12,562 nt of DNA from Marinilabiliaceae bacterium (GCA_027010905.1 JALVBA010000065.1:1-12562), one strand, 5' to 3'; counted from the first letter of the stretch, positions 1 to 7,020 are shown. Notes: a model not told the origin generated them from the letters alone. Numbers and translations are program-made.

Positions 1-65
1 CTCTCAATAACCCATTCTTCACCAAAATCTAAAACCAAATTGAAAAAATCTTTTGTAAAATTCAT
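1..65 (-). CDS. Partial transposase N-terminus (ISL3-like?), runs off window
   Basis: An ATG at 63-65 opens a minus-strand frame that stays open to the window edge and encodes MNFTKDFFNLVLDFGEEWVI and onward. The hydrophobic-aromatic start followed by an LDFGEEW-type stretch resembles the extreme N-terminus of ISL3-type transposases, but 21 codons are too few for a firm family call. The context supports a mobile element: 42 bp upstream of the ATG lies a 33-bp sequence that recurs inverted at the other end of the window and behaves like an IS end. If so, this gene starts just inside its element and the element extends leftwards out of view. Alternative: any short unrelated gene. The start is chosen because it is the first ATG after the putative IS end. 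Confidence 0.4.
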   Translation of the reverse strand, partial: MNFTKDFFNLVLDFGEEWVIE

Positions 66-106
66 TTAGCTAAATTAATATTTTCCACAAAAATGGTAGT
101 AGAACC

Positions 107-139
107 TTTTTTATTAACAATTTAGTTGCGGATATAAGG
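107..139 (-). repeat. 33-bp putative IS terminal repeat, copy 1
   Basis: Read on the minus strand this begins CCTTATATCCGCAAC and ends in a run of A. It is identical over 33 bases to 11413-11445 on the plus strand, and identity stops abruptly on both sides. The adjoining transposase-like start codon at 65 suggests that this is the outer end of an element lying to the left, with chromosomal sequence beginning at 140. The exact repetition is seen; the role as an IS end is inferred. Confidence 0.6.
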
Positions 140-207
140 AGATAATAAGATTAGAATTAATACAATAAACAGAGATATATTGGATAAAAACCAAACATCT
201 TTGCTAA

Positions 208-457
208 GGTAGCAAAAATATGCACAATGTTGTTACTCAATTAATGAGGCAAGGAAAAACTCCACAGGAGTCTGTAGTGGATGCTGTACATCGAATTGTG
301 AAAAAGAGACCTGACTATTAAAGTTTCAGATAGGTTATTTGGTTATCTATAAAAATGGAACGGTTGGTGCATACAGCCTGCATAAAGGTTTAACTATGCA
401 AAGTACGCTAACAATGAGAGTAGCCTCATTGATGCAGAGTATTATGTTAAGGGGTAG
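208..457 (+). pseudogene. Glycosylasparaginase (Ntn-hydrolase) C-terminal relic, frameshifted
   Basis: Three successive frames read as one protein tail. Frame one (from 208) gives VVTQLMRQGKTPQESVVDAV and continues to KKRPDY, with a TAA at 319. A second frame (about 321-388) gives FQIGYLVIYKNGTVGAYSLH. A third (389-457) gives FNYAKYANNESSLIDAEYYV then KG and the TAG stop. The order LMRQG..PQE, FQ.G.L..., GAYS.H.GFNYA, ending near ID..YY, matches my recollection of the C-terminus of N4-(beta-N-acetylglucosaminyl)-L-asparaginases common in Bacteroidota. The second shift is consistent with loss of one T at 389-391. An in-frame TAA at 205-207 and absence of the catalytic Thr region show that only the last third or so survives. 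The 5' part was probably lost when the IS end at 139 arrived. Family call from memory of the motif order; disruption is directly visible. Confidence 0.65.
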
Positions 458-460
458 TTG

Positions 461-515
461 GGTTCAGGGGTTCGGGTTCTAAATTTCGGGTTTCGGGTTT
501 CGGGTTCCGGGTCTG
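461..515. repeat. Degenerate short tandem repeat, TTTCGGG unit
   Basis: Imperfect repeats of a 7-8 bp unit (GGTTCGGG, TTTCGGG, TTTCGGG, GTTCCGGG) fill this stretch directly after the glycosylasparaginase relic. The run is G-rich on one strand only, unlike its AT-rich surroundings. Similar GGGTTTCGGG runs occur in intergenic DNA of Bacteroidota; the mechanism is unknown to me. An open frame across it exists but reads as low-complexity residues and is not a gene. Confidence 0.6.
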
Positions 516-620
516 GATTGTTACTGGATGCAGGATGTCTACTATTGTTTGCTGCCAAAAGTACCACTGTCAGAGTCTATTATTGCCGACTGCTGATTTC
601 GGTATCGCTCAGTATCTTCA

Positions 621-634
621 TCCCGCAAGCGGGA
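621..634. other. Short GC-rich hairpin downstream of the head-GIN gene
   Basis: TCCCGC-AA-GCGGGA is a perfect 6-bp stem with a 2-base loop, 27 bp past the stop codon of the minus-strand gene ending at 662. It could stop or stabilise that transcript, but no T-run follows on the minus strand, so a classical intrinsic terminator is not supported. The rest of 516-661 shows no gene I can recognise. Confidence 0.35.
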
Positions 635-661
635 CTTCGCTATCGTACAGCATCAAAACAT

Positions 662-1366
662 CTATTCCCCGATGTTTACTTTACCACCAAGTGAGGTTTT
701 TTTGTCTATTTTACTGGGGTCTCCTTTGTAATTAACAGTTCCACCATTAAATGCGGTAGCTTTGATTGACTCATTAACTGTTACCTCAATGCGGCCACCG
801 GTGTTAGCTTTTGCTATTGTCTCATCACTTGTAAGGTCGTACGACAGATATTTGCCACCGGCGTTGGCTTTTACCACCTGTGATTTAGCTGTACCTTCAA
901 GCTCCATTCTGCCGGCTGATATCGACGCCTCCAGAGCATTAACATCAATATCCAAAACTATTTCAGAGTCAGCTCCACCTTCTATTAGTAGCTTATCTGC
1001 TGAAATTGTATTTTCAGCATCTATACTAGCACCCGACCCAGCATTAATTTCACGAATTATTACATAGGTTACGAAAACCTGAACTGCTACATCTTTGTAT
1101 ATTTTGGTTTTCATCTTTACTGTTAACCTCTTGTTATTAAGTTCAGTAATAACATCGGCAACAGTGCCGTTAACAATTGTTACCACAGCCTGCTCTTTTG
1201 TTCCTTCAATAAGAGTGACGTTAATTCCTTTTGTGGCTTTAACTTTGTCAAATGAGCCTACCTTACGAATCTGCTTATGCTTCTCCTGATTCTTCTCTTG
1301 AGCAAAAGTTCCGGCGGCTAAAAATAGCGTGATGATAGAAAATGTGATAATATGTTTCATGTTCAT
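662..1366 (-). CDS. Exported head-GIN domain (DUF2807) protein
   Basis: Encodes about 234 residues. The first 20 or so form a signal peptide (basic start, hydrophobic IITLFLAAG core, Ala-Phe-Ala-Gln cleavage site), so the product is periplasmic or outer-membrane exposed. After it comes the head-GIN pattern: SFDKVKATKGINVTLIEGT near residues 37-56, then repeated short strands punctuated by Ala-Gly-Ser-Gly, Gly-Gly-Ala-Asp, Ala-Gly-Gly and Asn-Thr-Gly-Gly turns, typical of a right-handed beta-helix. DUF2807 proteins are abundant in Bacteroidota; their molecular role is not established, and adhesin- or scaffold-like functions are only guesses. The open frame extends to a TTG at 1390, but that lies inside the likely promoter -7 box. 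I prefer ATG at 1366 (ATG at 1360 is equally possible). It lies 11-38 bp downstream of the helicase stop and probably has its own promoter. Confidence 0.85.
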   Translation of the reverse strand: MNMKHIITFSIITLFLAAGTFAQEKNQEKHKQIRKVGSFDKVKATKGINVTLIEGTKEQAVVTIVNGTVADVITELNNKRLTVKMKTKIYKDVAVQVFVTYVIIREINAGSGASIDAENTISADKLLIEGGADSEIVLDIDVNALEASISAGRMELEGTAKSQVVKANAGGKYLSYDLTSDETIAKANTGGRIEVTVNESIKATAFNGGTVNYKGDPSKIDKKTSLGGKVNIGE

Positions 1367-1387
1367 AATTATTATTTTATATGATTG

Positions 1388-1422
1388 CAAATTTACTAAA
1401 ATTATGCTAAAAGCTTTTCAAA
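1388..1422 (-). promoter_or_regulatory. Bacteroidota-type promoter for the head-GIN gene
   Basis: On the minus strand a TTTG at 1422-1419 is followed after 23 bp by TAAATTTG at 1395-1388, matching the TTTG...TAnnTTTG layout recognised by the Bacteroidota primary sigma factor (usual spacing about 19-21, so slightly long). Transcription would start near 1381, leaving a leader of roughly 15-20 bases before the ATG at 1366 or 1360. It overlaps the last codons of the helicase gene. Confidence 0.5.
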
Positions 1423-4338
1423 TTCTTCTTTTGTAAGATTTTTTAACAAGTTTTCGGTAGTAATAAATGTGTCAGCCAGTTTTTGTTTCTTTTTTTGCAG
1501 GTGCGTAATTTTCTCTTCGATGGTTTCGGTTGAGATAAACCTGTAGACAAACACTTTCTTTGTCTGGCCAATACGGTGTGCTCTGCTTATTGCCTGCGAT
1601 TCAGCCGCAGGGTTCCACCATGGGTTGAGCATAAATACGTAATCGGCCTCCACAAGGTTCAGCCCCACACCACCTGCTTTTAGCGATATCAGAAAGATTC
1701 TACACTTTTCATTTTTTGTAAATTTATTTATGGCTTCTTCACGGTTAACCGTTTTACCTGTAAGCTTGCTGAAATTGATATTCTTCTCAATCAGTTGTTT
1801 TTCAATAATCTCAAGGTTTTTTACAAATGAGGAGAAGACAAGAACTTTATGTTTCTCCGAAACTATATCCTCTAAACCAGATATTACCTGCTCAAACTTT
1901 CCCGACGAACCCTCATATTCATCATCCACAAGAATAGGGTGATTAGCAGCCTGCCGTAGCTTGGTGAGAGCCTGTAAAACAAGGATTGAGTTATTGTTTT
2001 TTACATTAAACATGCCGGTTATCTCATTGCGAACACCTGACTTCTCACGTTCGTAAAACTCTTTCTGTTCCTGAGTCATATCGCAATAGACAACCTGCTC
2101 TGTCATTTCCGGCAAATCTTTGGCTACCATCTCTTTTGTTCGTCTGAGAATAAACGGGTCGATGAGCGATTTGAGTTTTTTGCCCTTCTCCACACTGTTA
2201 CGTTTTGTGATGGGAGTCATGTAGTATTTCTTAAACCTGTTGAAGTTTCCCAAGAGTTCGGGATTGACAAAATTCATCTGCGTCCAAAGGTCTGACAGGG
2301 AGTTTTCGATAGGCGTACCGGTAAGCACTAGCCGATGTTTCGATTGTAGCTGAGTAACTGCATGATATGTTTTTGATGCAGGGTTTTTCACATATTGGCT
2401 CTCATCGAGTATGGAGTAGTGAAATATATATGTTTGGAGGTATTTTATATCATTACGAACAATACCATACGTTGTAAGCACCAGATGGTAATGTTTTAAA
2501 ATCTTACCGATATCTTTTGTTTTCAGTCTGTTATTGCCTGTGTAGGTATACACTTTCAGGTGAGGAGCAAATTTTGTTATTTCGTTATACCAATTGTGAA
2601 TAAGCGAAGTTGGCATCACTATTAAGCTTGCTGCAACCGAAGGAGTGCTTTTTTTTGTTACCTCAGGAGAGGAGAAGAGGCTCAATTGCTCAGGATGTTC
2701 AGTTGAATTTGATTCTGTTTCGTCTTGTTTTTCGTTAAGTTTTGCAATAAGCGAAATTGTTTGAAGTGTCTTTCCCAGTCCCATATCATCAGCCAGAATA
2801 CCGCCAAAATTGTTTCTGCTTAGTTTACAGAGCCAGACGAATCCCTCAATCTGATACGGACGTAATGTTGCTTTTATCTGTTTGGGTACCTTCTCTTTTT
2901 TGTCAGAACTATTGAATAGTGATTTCAGTTTCTCCGATAAGCTCTTTTTTTGTGATGAATCAATTTTATCATTCAGAATGTTGAAGAACATCTTGTTTAA
3001 CTTCAGCTTTTTGTCATCAACAGTGGCATGGTGTAGGATGTCGGAGTATTTTGAGAACCACTCCTGAGGGATGATGAATATCTGCCCGTCAGGAAGGGTG
3101 TATTCAGGGATACCATTAATAATCTGTTTTCTGAATTTATAAAAAGGAATTTTGAATTCTCCAATTTTCACAACGGCATTAATGTCAAACCAATCCTCAC
3201 TTTCCGAGAAGCTGAAACTAAAGTTTATTCTTTCGGTGTAGTACTTCTCATCATAGTTGTCCTGAAGTATTTCAATGTTCTGTTTTTTTAACTTCTGAGA
3301 GTTCATGTTTATCCACGACACCAGAAGGTGTAATCTGTCCTGATGGTTACTCTCTTCACTAATTACAAATTGCGTAATGTTAGTCTCTTTCAGTCCAAGA
3401 CGTGGGAGAAGCTTTTTTATGCTGCTTTCCCAAGGTTCGTCTCTCTTTAGTTTTGTGAAGATGTATTGGTTGTTGTCGTTTGTCATCTTAACAAACACTT
3501 TTGATTTTGTATTTGCTAAAAATAGCTTGTCGCGATACCTGAATTTTAGTGTTAATACCGGATTTAGAGCAAGATCGTTTTGAAGTGCCAGTATTGCTTT
3601 GGGGGTTTCATCGGCACTCTCTATTACGAAACCCGTTGCCTCAACCTTGTGGTTCAGAATGCTTTTCTTCACAAACGTAGACATGTAGTTGTCGATACTC
3701 CTCTCGGGTACACTGATGTGGTCTTTCTCCTTAAATGGTCTGAACTTCTTACTGTCGATATTGTCAAACCGGTATAGGTGATTGTCTATTAAAAGAGTTG
3801 CCGGGCCAACCGATAGTTCAATGACCTCACGGTTTTTCAGCTCCAGTTTTTTGTTCTCAGAGAAAATCTTTAGTGTGTATGTCAACTCATTCCCGTTAAG
3901 GTTAAACTGAAAGAGTGCATCAGAGGGGTCGCGATGAAAGGTTATCAGGTCGGTTTCGTATATATTGCTGTAGTTAGGGTCTTTGAAGTAAAATGGAATT
4001 TGAAGTTCGGATAACTGTTTTACTACTGCTGTAACGTGCTTCTCAATATACGGTCGGATATGAGTTTGTACAAAATCCTTTTTTAACTTGTCGTAGAATA
4101 TTTTTTGATTTTTCTCTTTTGAAAAGATTTTAAAGATGGTTTTTTCATTGATTTTGTAGAGTAGCTCAATTATCTCCTTCTCATCTTTGGTAAATGAACT
4201 CTCCTGTGAGTCTAATAGCTTAGGTACAGCTTGCTCAAGAAGTTTTATAGCAGGTTTATTGTCGAGATCGGCAATGTATGGTATTACTACATAGCCCAGC
4301 TTCTTTTTATGCGTGATAATTATAATTAATCTTTCCAT
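1402..4338 (-). CDS. SNF2-family DEAD/DEAH-box helicase/ATPase
   Basis: A 978-residue protein. The C-terminal half carries all Swi2/Snf2 ATPase motifs: motif I DDMGLGKT (517-524), motif Ia around VMPTSLIHNW (574-583), motif II DESQ (645-648, usually DEAQ or DEAH), motif III TGTPIEN (673-679), the ILRRTKEMV segment (730-738), motif V SLKAGGVGLNL (885-895) and motif VI QAISRAHRIGQ (915-925). The first roughly 480 residues are a mixed alpha/beta region I cannot assign to a named domain. Proteins of this size and layout are common in Bacteroidota and are presumed to be DNA-translocating remodelers of protein-DNA complexes rather than unwinding helicases. Between motifs I and Ia sits a Ser/Thr/Glu-rich, probably disordered insert (about 534-570) containing QLSLF (551-555), a canonical beta-sliding-clamp binding pentapeptide. 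The gene is intact, with an ATG start at 4338 and no recognisable ribosome-binding site. Confidence 0.93.
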   Translation of the reverse strand: MERLIIIITHKKKLGYVVIPYIADLDNKPAIKLLEQAVPKLLDSQESSFTKDEKEIIELLYKINEKTIFKIFSKEKNQKIFYDKLKKDFVQTHIRPYIEKHVTAVVKQLSELQIPFYFKDPNYSNIYETDLITFHRDPSDALFQFNLNGNELTYTLKIFSENKKLELKNREVIELSVGPATLLIDNHLYRFDNIDSKKFRPFKEKDHISVPERSIDNYMSTFVKKSILNHKVEATGFVIESADETPKAILALQNDLALNPVLTLKFRYRDKLFLANTKSKVFVKMTNDNNQYIFTKLKRDEPWESSIKKLLPRLGLKETNITQFVISEESNHQDRLHLLVSWINMNSQKLKKQNIEILQDNYDEKYYTERINFSFSFSESEDWFDINAVVKIGEFKIPFYKFRKQIINGIPEYTLPDGQIFIIPQEWFSKYSDILHHATVDDKKLKLNKMFFNILNDKIDSSQKKSLSEKLKSLFNSSDKKEKVPKQIKATLRPYQIEGFVWLCKLSRNNFGGILADDMGLGKTLQTISLIAKLNEKQDETESNSTEHPEQLSLFSSPEVTKKSTPSVAASLIVMPTSLIHNWYNEITKFAPHLKVYTYTGNNRLKTKDIGKILKHYHLVLTTYGIVRNDIKYLQTYIFHYSILDESQYVKNPASKTYHAVTQLQSKHRLVLTGTPIENSLSDLWTQMNFVNPELLGNFNRFKKYYMTPITKRNSVEKGKKLKSLIDPFILRRTKEMVAKDLPEMTEQVVYCDMTQEQKEFYEREKSGVRNEITGMFNVKNNNSILVLQALTKLRQAANHPILVDDEYEGSSGKFEQVISGLEDIVSEKHKVLVFSSFVKNLEIIEKQLIEKNINFSKLTGKTVNREEAINKFTKNEKCRIFLISLKAGGVGLNLVEADYVFMLNPWWNPAAESQAISRAHRIGQTKKVFVYRFISTETIEEKITHLQKKKQKLADTFITTENLLKNLTKEEFEKLLA

Positions 4339-4423
4339 CCGGTTCTTTCTCGCTTATGGTTTAATAGTTTCTTTATGAAACTTAATCTATTCTTTGTGTT
4401 GCTTCGTATAGAAGTTGTTGGCT

Positions 4424-4438
4424 CTATGTCAAACATAG
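4424..4438. promoter_or_regulatory. 15-bp palindrome upstream of the helicase gene
   Basis: CTATGT-CAA-ACATAG is a perfect 6-bp inverted repeat with a 3-base centre, 86-100 bp upstream of the helicase start. On the minus strand it contains TATGTTTG, which fits the TAnnTTTG -7 consensus, but no TTTG lies at a suitable distance upstream. It could be a promoter overlapped by an operator, or chance. Confidence 0.25.
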
Positions 4439-4458
4439 CGGTTATATCTATATAATCC

Positions 4459-4488
4459 TTCCTTTTTTGCCTTGATGCAAAAAAGGAA
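4459..4488. repeat. Perfect 12-bp inverted repeat (hairpin)
   Basis: TTCCTTTTTTGC and GCAAAAAAGGAA flank a 6-base loop CTTGAT. The structure would form on either strand, but neither strand has a T-run just after it, so it is not a standard intrinsic terminator. The plus strand continues with C and eight A. It lies between the helicase promoter region and IS debris; it may be a dispersed palindromic repeat. Confidence 0.5.
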
Positions 4489-4505
4489 CAAAAAAAATCA
4501 ATTGA

Positions 4506-4528
4506 CTGTGTAAGAAAAACTTACACAG
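4506..4528. repeat. Perfect 9-bp inverted repeat resembling joined IS ends
   Basis: CTGTGTAAG, loop AAAAA, CTTACACAG. The GACTGTGTAAG start resembles the terminal bases of some IS256-type elements, so this may be a scar or abutted ends; an ordinary hairpin is equally possible. It lies 76 bp upstream of the IS1380 relic that begins at 4604. Confidence 0.4.
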
Positions 4529-4603
4529 CCATTGAAATGTAAATATTTTCACTTATTTTAGTGATACGAAACAACAAAATAAGTTGGTAAAACATTTACG
4601 GAT

Positions 4604-4919
4604 ATGAAGGTACAAAATTTAAAGACAAAAATAAATCCATTTGCAGGAATCTCATTAGTAAATCATCATTTTAATAAGTCTGGGCTTAGCCAACTAATTG
4701 ATAATGAGCCTGAAGTAAGGGTTAAAACAATAGGCTATCAATAATAGTGAGATATTCAGGAATTTAACAAATGTATTTCTTAGCGGTGGTGATGTAATAG
4801 AGGACATTAATAAAAACAAGCCATTTAAAGCCAGGAGAGAGTTATGATTTTGATTATGATAATCAAATAAATGCTAACCACAAGTGGGATGCAAAAAACA
4901 CTTACAAAAAGAATAAAGG
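4604..4919 (+). pseudogene. IS1380-family transposase relic, copy A
   Basis: Starts ATG AAG GTA and encodes MKVQNLKTKINPFAGISLVN, then NHHFNKSGLSQLIDNE, the N-terminus of an IS1380-family transposase as found in Bacteroidota. An extra A near 4742 shifts the frame (GGCTATCAATAATAG). Around 4811-4835 there is a second break: the frame reading ...DVIEDINKN is followed, in another frame, by KPGESYDFDYDNQINANHKW, so codons between these blocks are deleted. Homology ends at 4919, where it meets a truncated gene of another IS on the opposite strand. Compared with 11446-11760 I count 11 substitutions and one indel in 316 bp. The relic cannot encode a working transposase. Family call rests on remembered IS1380 sequence and on the better-preserved second copy. 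Confidence 0.8.
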
Positions 4920-5145
4920 GCTTGCCTTTTAATGGAAAACTTTGCCATTCTAAAGGGTTACAAAATCCATCAAGTACAACTTCTTCTTTTGAATACAGCT
5001 TCTCGGGAACTAACTCTTGTAATTCTTCCTTTCTTATCTCTATCCGATCTGGATACTCTTGTACCATACTTACCTCAAAATGTAAACTTATATCGGTAGG
5101 GAAAAGTACATTGACTAACGATTGTAATACTGTTATTGTTTCCAT
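4920..5145 (-). pseudogene. Truncated ISAon1-type transposase N-terminal gene
   Basis: From ATG at 5145 the frame reads METITVLQSLVNVLFPTDIS, then LHFEVSMVQEYPDRIEI, later LDGFCNPLEWQSFPLKGKPF. The pattern of a short helix, an ILP-like LFP, an FEV strand, a GF... segment and a final FPLKGK is that of the small N-terminal ORF of ISAon1-type two-ORF elements (usually ending near FP.RG..V.L...RRW). Here the match stops after about 75 codons at the junction with the IS1380 relic. The open frame then runs on antisense through that relic to 4825, giving a hydrophobic nonsense tail (ILFVSVFCIPLVVSIYLII) that should not be annotated as a membrane protein. The second, catalytic ORF is absent. The left end of the element probably lies between 5146 and about 5191. 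Confidence 0.6.
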
Positions 5146-5191
5146 TTATGAAAGGTGACATTTTCTCGTAGCACCTCAAAATAATATTTAG

Positions 5192-5518
5192 CCCACTTTT
5201 ATCCATCCTAACATCATAGGCCGATCCTCTGCTTTCACCGGGAACCATCAACTCACACTCTCAACTGTCTTGCTTTTTTCTGAAGATACCTCCTTTGGTT
5301 GCAATCCAGATATCACCAATGTTGTCGGGTTGAATAGCTCTCACGTCATTGGCATCAGCACTATTTGCATTAACAATAAAACCGTCATGATACAATTGTG
5401 AAAAAGGTTTATCGATGTATTTGTCAGAATTAATACTCTCTCCGTTTTCATTGCTTCTATTACAGGACATCAGGAGTAAGAGAGAGAAACCGAAAATAAG
5501 ATATCTGATTGTTTTCAT
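5192..5518 (-). pseudogene. Regulator-propeller lipoprotein, 5' fragment with in-frame stop
   Basis: ATG at 5518 starts a lipoprotein signal (MKTIRYLIFGFSLLLLMSC, lipobox LMSC, Cys19), followed by a linker and the first beta-propeller blade motif VRAIQPDNIGDIWIATKGGI, the Reg_prop pattern seen in sensors and lipoproteins of Bacteroidota. A TGA at 5263-5261 ends the frame after 85 codons. Reading through in the same frame gives ECELMVPGESRGSAYDVRMD then KSG, which looks like the start of the next blade (xDVRxDxxG), so the TGA probably replaced a TGG. Protein-like sequence ends near 5192, where IS-derived DNA follows; the remaining blades are gone. It starts 42 bp after the transporter gene and was probably the last gene of that transcript, acting as a surface or periplasmic sensor or binding protein. 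Loss appears complete. Confidence 0.65.
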
Positions 5519-5560
5519 GAAGCAACAGTTGTAATAAAACTAATTTTACTCTACAAAATC

Positions 5561-6850
5561 TTACAGATTTGCTTTTCCTCTTCTTGACCTCACCCACAGA
5601 AGAAATGTTACAAAGGCTGTTGCGAGAGCCACAACCATCAGTAAGATGAATATAGGTATGAGGCTGCCATTATACTTTTCGTACAGCCAGCCAATTATCT
5701 CCTCCTGAAAAACAGGGCCTATCGAACCGGTACCATTAATTATACCTGCCGCCACCAGCGCACCTTTCTTCGTTCCTACATCAATTGCTCCCACACCTGA
5801 TATTAGCGAGTCGGGACCATAAAGCATAAATCCGGCCATAGCCATCGATAGTGTGAAGAAAAAGAGGCTGGTTGAGCCCATTGTGTACATAAATACAAAT
5901 GACATTGCCATCAGGAACAGCATCACGAATGATAAAAATGAGCGTTTGCCTTTGAATAGTTTGTCAGAAGCAAATCCGGCAAATATAACTCCCAGGAATC
6001 CGGCAATATCGAATATTGTAGAGATGTACCCCGCATCATCACCAGCCTGCCCGAAGTTATTTCGCAACAGAAATGGAACCCAGCTCCAGAGTGCATAGCG
6101 CAAGAATTTTATACCAAAATATACTATCCCCATTAAAACAACCGTGTAGACCACATCTTTGCTCCAGCCTAAACCATTCTCTTTTTCAGCGACTTGCCCC
6201 CCGACCTCTTGTGTTTCTATTGCTTCGTCATCCTCATCCTTCAACGGGGGCAGACCAACATCCTCAGGTCTGTTGGGATGAAGAAAAAGAACAGTTGTCC
6301 AGATTACAAGCAGAATCATTGAAGCACCAAAGAATGACCATCGCCATCCGTAGTGGCCAAGCATGTAGGCAGCGAATGAAGTGGCAACCAAAGAGCCCAC
6401 CTGATAACAAGTAGACCAAATGCCAAGAATACTACCTCTCTGTTTTCTTTTGAACCAGTATGCTAAACTCCCGATACTGCCAGGCCAGCCAGTCCCCTGA
6501 GCCAGCCCGTTTAGACTAAGAAAGAGTAGAACCGTCCAGTAACTGTTTGATGCTCCAAAAACAATATTACATACTAAAGAGACTCCCATGCCAAACAGTA
6601 GTAGAAGCTTTGGACCTAACCGCCTGCCAAAATAGGCCGACGAGTACTGTCCTACCATATATGAGATAAGATATGCAGTACCCAGATGAGCAAGACTCAT
6701 TGTGTCCAATCCCATTGATTCAGCCATGTCGCTCTTTACAACAAAGAATGCTTTACGTGTGAAATAGTAACCAACGTAAGCAAGCCACGTTGCAGAAAAT
6801 ATACGATATTGCCACTTGCGGTAGGGGCCTTTTTCTATTAATGCTGCCAT
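5561..6850 (-). CDS. MFS transporter, organophosphate:phosphate antiporter (OPA) type
   Basis: A 429-residue, about 12-helix inner-membrane protein of the OPA branch of the major facilitator superfamily (GlpT, UhpT, UhpC relatives). Visible hallmarks: YYFTRKAF in the first helix (Arg32, Lys33) and LRYALWSWVPF (Arg251), which line up with the two phosphate-binding arginines of GlpT (Arg45 and Arg269). NGLAQGTGWP at 114-123 and GTKKGALVAAGIINGTGSIG at 359-378 are also family signatures. The central cytoplasmic loop (about 201-228) is very acidic. Both arginines being kept argues for active transport of a phosphorylated or phosphonate-type anion in exchange for phosphate rather than a UhpC-like sensor. 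It sits 170 bp after the amidotransferase gene, beyond a terminator-like palindrome, so it may be transcribed separately. The substrate is unknown; the neighbouring dehydrogenases suggest a hydroxylated compound. Confidence 0.88.
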   Translation of the reverse strand: MAALIEKGPYRKWQYRIFSATWLAYVGYYFTRKAFFVVKSDMAESMGLDTMSLAHLGTAYLISYMVGQYSSAYFGRRLGPKLLLLFGMGVSLVCNIVFGASNSYWTVLLFLSLNGLAQGTGWPGSIGSLAYWFKRKQRGSILGIWSTCYQVGSLVATSFAAYMLGHYGWRWSFFGASMILLVIWTTVLFLHPNRPEDVGLPPLKDEDDEAIETQEVGGQVAEKENGLGWSKDVVYTVVLMGIVYFGIKFLRYALWSWVPFLLRNNFGQAGDDAGYISTIFDIAGFLGVIFAGFASDKLFKGKRSFLSFVMLFLMAMSFVFMYTMGSTSLFFFTLSMAMAGFMLYGPDSLISGVGAIDVGTKKGALVAAGIINGTGSIGPVFQEEIIGWLYEKYNGSLIPIFILLMVVALATAFVTFLLWVRSRRGKANL

Positions 6851-6884
6851 AGAAGTTATAATTTAGGTGTTAAGAGTGGATTGT

Positions 6885-6963
6885 AAAAAAAGAAATCTCG
6901 CAAAGACACAAAGAAAAAGAATGTTGCAAATCAAATAAATAGCATTGCGTTCTTTGCGTGAGA
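6885..6963 (-). terminator. Long imperfect palindrome with T-run, CTTTGCG-type repeat
   Basis: Read on the minus strand, TCTCACGCAAAGAACGCAATG is followed about 20 bases later by an imperfect complement ending CTTTGTGTCTTTGCGAGA and then TTTCTTTTTTT (6895-6885). The stem and T-run are arranged as in an intrinsic terminator at the end of the dehydrogenase-HAD-amidotransferase transcript, though the loop is long and the stem has bulges. The CTTTGCGT...CTTTGCG wording matches a dispersed intergenic repeat I associate with Bacteroidota and relatives. It could therefore be a mobile-type palindrome doing terminator duty. It would limit, not abolish, read-through into the transporter gene. Confidence 0.45.
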
Positions 6964-7020
6964 ATATTATCCATATAGTTCTTTTAATTACAATCCCTTG
7001 TATCTATTAAAATATTAATT

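Noticed and set aside
461..515. Possible CRISPR array
   Set aside because: Units are 7-8 bp, contiguous and degenerate, without spacers.
458..735. Two overlapping plus-strand open frames
   Set aside because: They run through the TTTCGGG repeat and a hairpin, have low-complexity Gly/Ser-rich translations, and overlap the 3' end of the head-GIN gene.
4825..4919. Hydrophobic C-terminal tail of a possible small membrane protein
   Set aside because: It is the antisense of the IS1380 relic, read through from the truncated ISAon1 gene; not a native domain.
5853..6414. Plus-strand open frames opposite the transporter
   Set aside because: The opposite strand encodes a conserved OPA transporter with all signature residues; these frames lack recognisable motifs.
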